This document shows, in pieces, positions 1 through 5,057 of a stretch of 5,057 nucleotides of DNA. The position numbers were made by a program, and so were the translations under genes. The number at the start of each line of letters is the position of its first letter. Position 1 is the stretch's first letter. Location: contig CALPZT020000158.1 of the NCBI GenBank assembly GCA_943328365.2, positions 1 to 5,057 on the forward strand. The letters are read 5' to 3'. Source of the DNA: Bifidobacterium breve (GTDB lineage: Bacteria; Actinomycetota; Actinomycetes; S36-B12). Under the pieces are notes generated by a model. The model was not told the origin of the DNA. It saw only the letters and a program-made list of their open reading frames with translations, and did not search any database.

Positions 1-204
1 ATGGCCGCGAAGAAGAAGCCGGTCGAGACCCTCACCGTTACCGAGGCCGGCCTTGACCCGTCGCGCGTCGGCGCGGGCGCGTCTTGGAGTGCGGTTGTCG
101 ATTTTGCGGCCCGGCCGGCGAAGGCTGCGGGCACCGTGGTGGCCGATGAGGGCGATGGCGGCGTGAAGATCGCCGACTTCCTCACCGGCCAGAAATTCAT
201 CTGA
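1..204 (+). CDS. etfB: Electron transfer flavoprotein beta subunit, C-terminal part (5' end outside window)
   Basis: This is the last 67 codons of EtfB, the small subunit of the heterodimeric electron transfer flavoprotein, a soluble carrier that moves electrons from acyl-CoA and other dehydrogenases towards the quinone pool. The segment opens with MAAKKKP, which matches the conserved lysine-rich stretch after the dehydrogenase recognition loop in EtfB. It closes with the typical tail DEGDGGVKIADFLTGQKFI, the C-terminal arm that packs on EtfA. EtfB is normally about 255-265 residues, so roughly three quarters of the gene, including the nucleotide-binding core and recognition loop, lies upstream. 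The ATG at position 1 is therefore almost certainly an internal methionine, not the start. etfA follows after a 66-base gap, the usual etfBA order. Identification is from family motifs and the neighbour; nothing looks broken. Confidence 0.93.
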   Translation: MAAKKKPVETLTVTEAGLDPSRVGAGASWSAVVDFAARPAKAAGTVVADEGDGGVKIADFLTGQKFI

Positions 205-255
205 GCCCAATTCCGTTCCGAGCGCTCGCACGCCCCGAATACCCGCACACTTTCG

Positions 256-261
256 AAGGAG
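256..261 (+). promoter_or_regulatory. Ribosome binding site deciding the etfA start
   Basis: AAGGAG lies 9 bases before the ATG at 271, a good Shine-Dalgarno fit and spacing. An in-frame TTG at 262 would extend the protein by three residues but directly abuts this site, leaving no room for initiation. This decides the start at 271. Confidence 0.85.
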
Positions 262-270
262 TTGTTGATC

Positions 271-1227
271 ATGGGTGAAATCCTCGTTCTCGTCGAGCAG
301 GCCGACGGCGGCGTGAAGAAGGTCACGACCGAACTGCTCACGCTCGCTCGCAGTCTCGGCGAGCCGAGCGCCGTCTGGGTCGGCCCCGGCTACTCGGCCG
401 CAGCAGAGGCAACGCTCGCGGAGTTCGGCGCAAACATCGTGTACGTGGCCGAGAGCCCAGAGATGGCCGCCCATCCCGTCGCACCCAAGGCCGAGGTCCT
501 TGCGCAACTGGTGATCGAGAAGCAGCCGACTGCGGTGGTCGTGGCATCGACGGCCGATGGCAAGGAGGCTGCTGGGCGTCTGGCCGTTCGCATCGAATCC
601 GGGGTCATCACGGATGCCGTGGCGATATCGCCGGACTTGGTGGCGACTCAGTCAGTGTTCGGCGGGTCAACGGTCGTGCACTCCCAGGTCACGAAGGGAA
701 CGCCGATCTTCACCGTCCGCCCCAATTCCACAGCCCCGGTCGCGGCTCCTGCTGCTGCGTCGAAGTCTGACGTGAGCATCACGCTTTCTACAGCGGCGAC
801 GAAGGCCGCTGTGACAGGGTCAACGGTCGCGACGAAGGGTGGTCGCCCGGAGCTTGCCGAGGCTGCCATTGTCGTGTCGGGCGGCCGCGGCGTCGGGTCA
901 CCTGAGGGCTTCGCCGTCATCGAGGCCCTGGCCGACAGCCTGCATGCCGCGGTGGGCGCATCTCGAGCCGCGACGGACGCAGGTTGGTACCCGCACCAGT
1001 ACCAGGTCGGGCAGACCGGCAAGACGGTGTCGCCGCAGCTGTACATCGCCAACGGCATCTCGGGGGCCATCCAGCACCGCGCGGGCATGCAGACGTCCAA
1101 GACGATCATTGTGGTGAACAAGGATGCCGAGGCACCCATCTTCGAACTCGCGGACTATGGCGTCGTCGGGGATCTCTTCTCTGTCGTACCGCAGCTGACC
1201 GAGGAGATCGGGAAGCGATCCGCATAA
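271..1227 (+). CDS. etfA: Electron transfer flavoprotein alpha subunit
   Basis: EtfA (318 aa) pairs with EtfB and carries the redox-active FAD; the complex is cytoplasmic. The N-terminal ETF domain covers about residues 1-150 (MGEILVLVEQ at the start; GRLAVRIESGVITDAV at 102-117). A low-complexity Ala/Thr/Ser/Val linker follows at about 153-190. The C-terminal FAD domain covers about 195-318 and shows the family signatures in order: SGGRG (203-207), GASRAATDAGW (229-239), YQVGQTGKTVSP (244-255), the ISGAIQHRAGMQ signature (263-274) and ADYGVVGDLF (294-303). Length is normal for bacterial EtfA and no key motif is missing. The start is ATG 271, set by AAGGAG at 256-261. It lies 66 bases after etfB and is presumably co-transcribed with it. 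The motifs resemble the housekeeping beta-oxidation type; I see nothing specific to bifurcating Etfs, but that was not tested by alignment. Confidence 0.96.
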   Translation: MGEILVLVEQADGGVKKVTTELLTLARSLGEPSAVWVGPGYSAAAEATLAEFGANIVYVAESPEMAAHPVAPKAEVLAQLVIEKQPTAVVVASTADGKEAAGRLAVRIESGVITDAVAISPDLVATQSVFGGSTVVHSQVTKGTPIFTVRPNSTAPVAAPAAASKSDVSITLSTAATKAAVTGSTVATKGGRPELAEAAIVVSGGRGVGSPEGFAVIEALADSLHAAVGASRAATDAGWYPHQYQVGQTGKTVSPQLYIANGISGAIQHRAGMQTSKTIIVVNKDAEAPIFELADYGVVGDLFSVVPQLTEEIGKRSA

Positions 1228-1236
1228 GCGATCTCC
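1203..1236 (+). terminator. Possible hairpin over the etfA stop codon
   Basis: GGAGATCG (1203-1210) and CGATCTCC (1229-1236) form a perfect 8-bp inverted repeat with an 18-base loop spanning the etfA stop codon. The loop holds a smaller 3-bp arm pair (GCG 1215-1217, CGC 1221-1223), and AGCGATC is repeated directly at 1214-1220 and 1227-1233. No T-run follows, so this is not a classical intrinsic terminator. Actinobacteria often have terminators without a U-tail, and the position between two functionally unrelated genes fits a weak terminator or attenuator. A stem this short can also arise by chance in GC-rich coding sequence. Confidence 0.25.
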
Positions 1237-1239
1237 CGC

Positions 1240-1245
1240 TACCAT
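1240..1245 (+). promoter_or_regulatory. Candidate -10 element for a leaderless desulfurase transcript
   Basis: TACCAT fits the actinobacterial -10 pattern TAnnnT and ends 8 bases before the GTG at 1254. A transcript starting at or next to that GTG would be leaderless, a common arrangement in actinobacteria. No strong Shine-Dalgarno sequence precedes the GTG, which agrees with this. No clear -35 element is visible at the expected distance, and the hexamer is short enough to occur by chance. Confidence 0.35.
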
Positions 1246-1253
1246 TGGGCCTT

Positions 1254-2447
1254 GTGACGCATCGGGCCTATCTGGACCATGCCGCGACCACGCCGATGAT
1301 CCCTGCGGCGCGGGAGCGTTGGATGCAGGTGTCCGAGATGGCCGGGAACCCTTCGTCCCTGCACACTGCAGGCCGCTCGGTTCGGCAGGCCGTCGAGGAG
1401 GCGCGCGAGAGCATCGCCGCAGATCTCCGCACTCGCCCGAGCGCCGTCATCTTCACCTCTGGCGGAACCGAGTCGGACAATCTGGCGGTCAAGGGCCTGT
1501 TCTGGCAGCGGCGGGATCGGCTCGGCCAGCCCGCGCGAGTCCTGGCATCGTCGATCGAGCATCACGCCGTTCTCGATCCTGTTTCATGGCTCGGGACCCA
1601 CGAGGGTGCGAGCATCGAGTGGCTCGGCGTCGACGCGCAAGGGCGGGTCAGCCCCGACGAAATCGAAGACCTTCTCCGCGCCGGTGATGTGGCCCTCTGC
1701 ACTGTCATGTGGGCGAACAACGAGGTCGGAACCATCGAGCCGGTGGGGAGAATCGCCGAACTCTGCAGGGAAGCCGGAGTTCCGTTCCACACCGACGCAG
1801 TGCAGGCAGTCGGTCAGATTCCGGTGAATCTCTCGGAGATCGCCGCTCACGCCGTGACCATCAGCAGCCACAAGATCGGTGGCCCCTTTGGCGTCGGCGC
1901 ACTCATTCTCGACCCCGCCCTGACCCTCACTCCGATCATGCACGGGGGCGGCCAGGAGCGAGATATTCGATCCGGCACCTTCGACGCACCCGCCATCGCG
2001 GCGTTTGCTGTCGCCTTGCACCACGCGGTCACTGGGCAAGCCGATCACGCAGCCCACGTCAGGGAGCTGCGTGATCAACTCGTGGCCGCCGTCCTCGCAG
2101 CTGTCCCCGGCACGGTCCTGAACGGCGCAAGCCTGAACGGTGCAAGCCGACTACCCGGCAATGCGCACTTCTCCTTCCCCGGGTGCGAGGGAGACGCGCT
2201 TCTCATGCTCCTTGACGCGGCGGGGATCGACTGCTCGACCGGATCGGCCTGCACCGCTGGGATTCCGGAGCCCAGCCACGTCCTGCTCGCCATGGGCGTC
2301 GACGAGCCGACAGCCAGGGCGTCGCTTCGCTTCAGCCTTGGCAGAGCGACCACGTCTGCCGACATCGATGCGGTGGTGAGAGCCCTTCCCTCGGCTGTTA
2401 ATCGAGCCGCCAGAGCAGGCAAGCTCACCGCGAGGACACGGTCATGA
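1254..2447 (+). CDS. iscS: Cysteine desulfurase, class V aminotransferase fold (IscS/NifS type)
   Basis: This 397-aa PLP enzyme converts L-cysteine to alanine and leaves a persulfide on its active-site cysteine for sulfur delivery to tRNA thiolation or Fe-S assembly. Visible motifs: AYLDHAATTPM (5-15), NPSSLHTAG (32-40), FTSGGTESDN for PLP phosphate binding (67-76), IEHHAVLD with the ring-stacking His103, NNEVG (155-159), HTDAVQAVG with Asp181 and Gln184, SSHKIGGP with Schiff-base Lys207, RSGT (239-242), and STGSACTAG with catalytic Cys333. Length is normal (E. coli IscS is 404 aa). The start is taken as GTG 1254, giving MTHRAYLDHAATT; it is supported by where homology begins rather than by an RBS, as none is strong. 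TTG 1245 is the only close alternative. The stop overlaps mnmA by 4 bases (ATGA). That coupling, as in Bacillus YrvO-MnmA, suggests MnmA is a main sulfur acceptor; this is inference. A five-residue duplication (289-298) lies before the conserved RLPGNAHFSF segment. Confidence 0.95.
   Translation: MTHRAYLDHAATTPMIPAARERWMQVSEMAGNPSSLHTAGRSVRQAVEEARESIAADLRTRPSAVIFTSGGTESDNLAVKGLFWQRRDRLGQPARVLASSIEHHAVLDPVSWLGTHEGASIEWLGVDAQGRVSPDEIEDLLRAGDVALCTVMWANNEVGTIEPVGRIAELCREAGVPFHTDAVQAVGQIPVNLSEIAAHAVTISSHKIGGPFGVGALILDPALTLTPIMHGGGQERDIRSGTFDAPAIAAFAVALHHAVTGQADHAAHVRELRDQLVAAVLAAVPGTVLNGASLNGASRLPGNAHFSFPGCEGDALLMLLDAAGIDCSTGSACTAGIPEPSHVLLAMGVDEPTARASLRFSLGRATTSADIDAVVRALPSAVNRAARAGKLTARTRS
2118..2147 (+). 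repeat. 15-bp tandem duplication inside iscS
   Basis: Two adjacent 15-base copies (2118-2132 and 2133-2147) differ by one base (C/T at 2126/2141). The period-15 match extends one base further on each side. In frame they encode LNGAS twice (residues 289-298), just before the RLPGNAHFSF strand of the desulfurase. This looks like a fairly recent in-frame replication-slippage event in a surface loop. The substitution is synonymous (GGC/GGT), which suggests both copies have been kept as coding sequence. Confidence 0.85.
2432..2436 (+). promoter_or_regulatory. Ribosome binding site for mnmA inside iscS
   Basis: GAGGA lies 7 bases before the mnmA ATG at 2444, within the last codons of the desulfurase gene. 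It supports the ATGA-overlap start, and so allows independent ribosome entry as well as coupled re-initiation. Confidence 0.65.
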
Positions 2448-3568
2448 GGATTATCGCGGCGATGTCGGGAGGCGTCGACTCGGCAGTTGCCGCAGCACGC
2501 GTCGTCGATGCCGGGCATGAGGTCGTGGGCGTCCACCTTGCCCTGTCGCGCAAGTCTCATGCGGATACTGCCGGTTCGCGAGGCTGCTGCACCCTTGATG
2601 ATGCTCGAGATGCAAGGCGCGTGGCCGACATGCTCGGCATTCCCTTCTATGTCTGGGATTTCTCGGAGAGGTTCGCAGCGGACGTTATCGACGATTTCGT
2701 CGCCGAGTACGAGCGCGGTCGAACGCCCAATCCCTGCCTGCGCTGCAACGAGAAGATCAAGTTCAGCGCAGTCCTCGACCGAGCGCTCGCCCTGGACTTC
2801 GATGCAGTTGCGACCGGCCACTACGCGCAAATCGTCCAAGGCCCGAACGGTGCCGAACTCCATCGGGCCGCGGACCCGGAGAAGGATCAGTCCTACGTCC
2901 TCGGCGTCCTGCGAGCTGACCAACTTGAGCGCGCCATATTCCCCCTCGGTGCCGACCTCAAGCCCGCGGTGCGAGCTGAGGCAGAGGAGCGCGGTCTGCT
3001 CGTCGCGCGCAAGCCGGATAGTCATGACATCTGCTTCATTCCGGACGGTGACACGGCGGGGTTCCTCGAAAGCAGACTCGGAAGCATGCCGGGCGAGATC
3101 GTCGATGCGGCAACCGGTGACGTCCTCGCTGAGCACAACGGCACCTTCGCTTTCACGATCGGCCAGCGGCGTGGCCTGAACGTCACGAATCCACCAGCAG
3201 ACGGCGCGCCCCGTTACGTCGTCGACATCAACATCAGCACCCGTCAGGTGACAGTTGGGCCTCCGCAACTGCTCGACATTCGCGGGATCGAAGGTGTCAG
3301 TCCGATCTGGGCGGCCGAGCCGATCAGCAGCACGCCAGTGCAGGTGCTGGCGCAGGTTCGAGCACATGGCCAGCCGGTACCGGCCCGAGCCTGGCTGCTT
3401 GCTGATCGACTCATCGTCGACCTTGAGGAGCCCATTCGCGGCCTCGCGTCTGGTCAAGCCGTCGTCATCTACGACGGCACCCGCGTCCTCGGATCGGCAA
3501 CGGTGGACGCAACGTCCCGCGATGCGTTCAACGCGCCGGAACCTGCGTTCGGACCCGCGTCGCGATGA
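2444..3568 (+). CDS. mnmA: tRNA-specific 2-thiouridylase MnmA (TrmU)
   Basis: MnmA (374 aa, normal length) uses ATP to adenylate C2 of the wobble uridine in Lys, Glu and Gln tRNAs and replaces oxygen with sulfur from a persulfide, giving 2-thiouridine-34. The N-terminal PP-loop ATPase domain has SGGVDS (8-13). GCCTLDDARDARR (47-59) belongs to the actinobacterial-style segment. TPNPCLRCN (94-102) holds catalytic Cys101, ATGHYA is at 123-128 and KDQSYVLG at 147-154. The second catalytic cysteine is Cys197 in DICFIPDG, equivalent to E. coli Cys199. GQRRGL (240-245) leads into the central and C-terminal beta-barrel domains (about 215-360) that grip the tRNA. The start ATG 2444 overlaps the desulfurase stop as ATGA and has GAGGA 7 bases upstream. 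The stop overlaps the next start in the same way. No tus sulfur-relay gene is in the window, so direct transfer from the upstream desulfurase is likely (inference). Confidence 0.97.
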   Translation: MRIIAAMSGGVDSAVAAARVVDAGHEVVGVHLALSRKSHADTAGSRGCCTLDDARDARRVADMLGIPFYVWDFSERFAADVIDDFVAEYERGRTPNPCLRCNEKIKFSAVLDRALALDFDAVATGHYAQIVQGPNGAELHRAADPEKDQSYVLGVLRADQLERAIFPLGADLKPAVRAEAEERGLLVARKPDSHDICFIPDGDTAGFLESRLGSMPGEIVDAATGDVLAEHNGTFAFTIGQRRGLNVTNPPADGAPRYVVDINISTRQVTVGPPQLLDIRGIEGVSPIWAAEPISSTPVQVLAQVRAHGQPVPARAWLLADRLIVDLEEPIRGLASGQAVVIYDGTRVLGSATVDATSRDAFNAPEPAFGPASR

Positions 3569-4632
3569 CCACGTTCCCTTGGCACGACGCGAGCGCCACC
3601 GGCATCGGCTCGTTGCCCGGAACGGATGCACGTGAGGCGGCGAGCATCATCGCCGGCGAACTGCCGGCCTTCCTCCACTGCCCGGAATTACCCGCTCGCG
3701 GTCCGGGGGCAGACATGATCGGACGCACGGCGGCACTCCTCGCCGCCGTCACGACGGATTTCGGATTCGAGACCACCCCATCCGGCTGGCGAATTGCCCC
3801 GGGCAGGGGCCGTGCGACTCGGCGGGCGATGTCATGGCTGTCCGAGGACCTCGACGCGCTCGAGGAGACGAGCAACGGCTACACCGGGCCCGTGAAGACG
3901 CAGGTCGTCGGCCCGTGGACCATGGCAGCGTCGGTTGAACTTCCGTTCGGCGAGCGCATGCTCAAGGACCCTGGAGCCTGCCGTGATCTGGCTGACGGGC
4001 TCGCGGAGGCCGTGCGAGTCCACCTCGCGGACTTGAGACGCAGGTTTCCCAATTCGGAGATGATCGTCCAATGGGATGAGCCGGCAATCACCGCTGTGCT
4101 CGAGGGCTCGATCGGCACTGCCAGCGGAATCTCGCGGTATTCAGCAATCGGAGCATCGGTTGCCGAGGAGCATCTGCGCGTCGTGCTTGACGCCACCACC
4201 GTCGCGCAAGCCCTGGCGGGGATTCATTGCTGCGCCGCGCGGCCGCCGCTGGCACTATTCGCGGCCTCAGGGGCGGGCTTCGTGAGCATCGACATACTCG
4301 CGGGAGACATCGACGATGATGCGCTCGGCGAGGCATGGGAATCAGGCATCGGCATCCTTGCGGGGAGCGTGGCGGCTGTTGACTCGGCCCCCCTCACCGA
4401 CACCAAGGCAAGTGCACCGGTGCGCGCAGCCGCTGGCCGGCTCGGCCTCACCGATGCCAAGTACATGGAGGCGGTGGTCGTCACCCCGACGTGCGGTCTC
4501 GCCGGTGCATCGCCGGAGTGGGTTCGAACGGCATACGCGTTCTGCGAGAAGGCCGGACGGGTGCTTCGGGGGAGCGGAGACGAGGAGTGGAAAGAGTCGG
4601 AGCGCGAGCGAGCGGCGTCTCGTCATGAGTGA
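3565..4632 (+). CDS. Stand-alone MetE C-terminal-domain-like protein (B12-independent methionine synthase family), function unproven
   Basis: This 355-aa protein resembles the catalytic C-terminal barrel of cobalamin-independent methionine synthase MetE (about 750 aa) and lacks the N-terminal half. Matching motifs: TGIGSLPGT (12-20, MetE IGSFPQT), GPVKTQVVGPWTMA (108-121), VQWDEPAI (168-175, MetE QIDEPAL, with the acidic Asp as Asp171), GIHCCA with His221 and Cys223 (MetE THMC zinc ligands), VSID with Asp243 where MetE has the zinc ligand Glu, and TPTCGL with Cys310 (MetE NPDCGL). The catalytic His of the MetE IHSP motif has no visible counterpart around 265-275. Zinc binding is therefore plausible but folate-dependent methionine synthesis is doubtful. 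Single-domain 'core' MetE proteins using other methyl donors are known in archaea and some bacteria. Actinobacteria carry a similar protein near ligA (the Rv3015c position in M. tuberculosis). The start overlaps mnmA as ATGA with no clear RBS, suggesting coupled translation. The C-terminus is a charged tail (about 336-355). The substrate is unknown. Confidence 0.85.
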   Translation: MTTFPWHDASATGIGSLPGTDAREAASIIAGELPAFLHCPELPARGPGADMIGRTAALLAAVTTDFGFETTPSGWRIAPGRGRATRRAMSWLSEDLDALEETSNGYTGPVKTQVVGPWTMAASVELPFGERMLKDPGACRDLADGLAEAVRVHLADLRRRFPNSEMIVQWDEPAITAVLEGSIGTASGISRYSAIGASVAEEHLRVVLDATTVAQALAGIHCCAARPPLALFAASGAGFVSIDILAGDIDDDALGEAWESGIGILAGSVAAVDSAPLTDTKASAPVRAAAGRLGLTDAKYMEAVVVTPTCGLAGASPEWVRTAYAFCEKAGRVLRGSGDEEWKESERERAASRHE

Positions 4633-5057
4633 CGTGGAGTCGACGCAGGCGCCAAGTGCAACGAGTGAAACCGCTGGGCTGGCTGAGATTCGCGAACGCT
4701 GGTCGGCCCTTGTCGCTGCAATCAACGACGCACGTGCGGCGTACTACCGAAGAGATGCTCCGACGATCTCCGATGACGAGTACGACCGGCTGTTTCGAGA
4801 ACTCATTGAACTCGAGGCGTCCTGGCCCGAATTGCAGTCTGGGGATTCCCCGACGGCATCGGTCGGCGGCGATGTGGCGGCAATGTTCGCTCCCGTCCAG
4901 CATCTCCAGCGGATGTTCTCACTCGACAACGTGTTCAGCCAGGACGAGTTAGCCGAGTGGCTGCAGCGGGTTGAGAAGTCGCTTGACGGCGAGCCCGAGT
5001 TCCTCTGCGAGTTGAAGATCGACGGGCTAGCGGTCGACGCGGTCTACCGTCACGGCC
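4625..5057 (+). CDS. ligA: NAD+-dependent DNA ligase LigA, N-terminal part (3' end outside window)
   Basis: The open frame runs from ATG 4625 to the window edge: 144 complete codons of an enzyme usually about 670-730 aa. LigA seals nicks during replication and repair, using NAD+ to adenylate its active-site lysine. The NMN-binding Ia domain is visible as AAYYRRDAPTISDDEYDRL (38-56). Tyr40, Asp50, Tyr53 and Asp54 match the E. coli NMN contacts; Tyr41 stands where E. coli has His, as in the mycobacterial enzyme. DSPTASVGG (74-82) and HLQRMFSLDN (93-102) follow, then CELKIDG (128-134) with adenylation Lys131. The frame is intact up to the edge. About 20 variable residues precede the conserved Ia helix. 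The start overlaps the MetE-like gene by 8 bases and has no convincing RBS; GTG 4634 is a possible alternative. Codon 109 is TTA, rare in this GC-rich sequence. The rest of the adenylation domain and the OB, zinc finger, HhH and BRCT domains would lie downstream. Confidence 0.96.
   Translation, partial: MSDVESTQAPSATSETAGLAEIRERWSALVAAINDARAAYYRRDAPTISDDEYDRLFRELIELEASWPELQSGDSPTASVGGDVAAMFAPVQHLQRMFSLDNVFSQDELAEWLQRVEKSLDGEPEFLCELKIDGLAVDAVYRHG

Noticed and set aside
1..3. ATG at position 1 as a true start of a 67-residue gene.
   Set aside because: The encoded MAAKKK stretch is internal to EtfB, and the residues match only the C-terminal quarter of the family. The window edge truncates the gene.
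219..228. Perfect 10-base palindrome CGAGCGCTCG between etfB and etfA, considered as an operator or terminator.
   Set aside because: It has no loop and no extended arms or T-run. It is a short GC palindrome expected by chance in this composition.
648..1139. Minus-strand open frame (163 codons) inside etfA.
   Set aside because: It is a shadow of the etfA coding frame, with no motif and a composition typical of antisense reading of GC-rich codons.
984..1253. Upstream in-frame extension of the desulfurase reading frame into etfA.
   Set aside because: It overlaps the conserved FAD domain of etfA and has no desulfurase homology before position 1254. The family N-terminus (AYLDHAATT) begins right after the GTG.
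2075..3631. Long open frame (518 codons) on the minus strand opposite the end of iscS and all of mnmA.
   Set aside because: The translation is rich in Arg, Ala and Ser with no recognisable domain. It lies opposite two well-supported genes and is explained by the G/C-rich third positions of the real frame.
1..5057. Search for CRISPR arrays, insertion sequences, tRNA/rRNA genes, phage genes or a defence system.
   Set aside because: No spaced repeats, transposase motifs, long inverted repeat pairs or structured RNA signatures were seen. The window is almost entirely filled by six housekeeping-type genes.

Overview
The window is 5,057 bases of dense, GC-rich sequence. All genes lie on the + strand and third codon positions are strongly biased to G/C. 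The protein sequences and the gene order (etfB-etfA, cysteine desulfurase, mnmA, a short MetE-like protein, ligA) point to an actinobacterium. The same functions cluster in Mycobacterium and related genera. The sequence does not allow genus assignment, but TTA and ATA codons inside housekeeping genes argue against a very GC-extreme Streptomyces-like genome.

Layout: (1) positions 1-204 are the C-terminal end of etfB, cut by the window edge; (2) a 66-base gap carries the ribosome binding site of etfA, a complete gene with its start best placed at 271; (3) a 26-base junction follows etfA, with a possible hairpin over its stop codon and a TACCAT hexamer just before a GTG start; (4) from 1254 onward there is an uninterrupted run of overlapping genes: a class V cysteine desulfurase (397 aa), mnmA (374 aa), a stand-alone MetE C-domain-like protein (355 aa) and the first 144 codons of ligA. 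The junctions are ATGA overlaps of 4 bases at iscS/mnmA and mnmA/metE-like, and an 8-base overlap at metE-like/ligA. There is no gene-free stretch above 300 bases, and I see no RNA gene, mobile element or CRISPR array.

How the genes work together: EtfB and EtfA form the FAD-containing electron carrier that takes electrons from acyl-CoA and related dehydrogenases. The desulfurase makes a persulfide from cysteine, and MnmA uses it to make 2-thiouridine at tRNA position 34; their tight coupling suggests direct sulfur hand-over. The MetE-like protein keeps most of a zinc/thiol site but lacks the folate-associated N-terminal half of MetE, so its substrate is open. LigA seals DNA nicks using NAD+.

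Most of this window is ordinary core genome. I did not find a convincing undescribed system. The points most worth a second look are the MetE-like protein locked between a tRNA thiolase and DNA ligase, and the possible leaderless start of the desulfurase.
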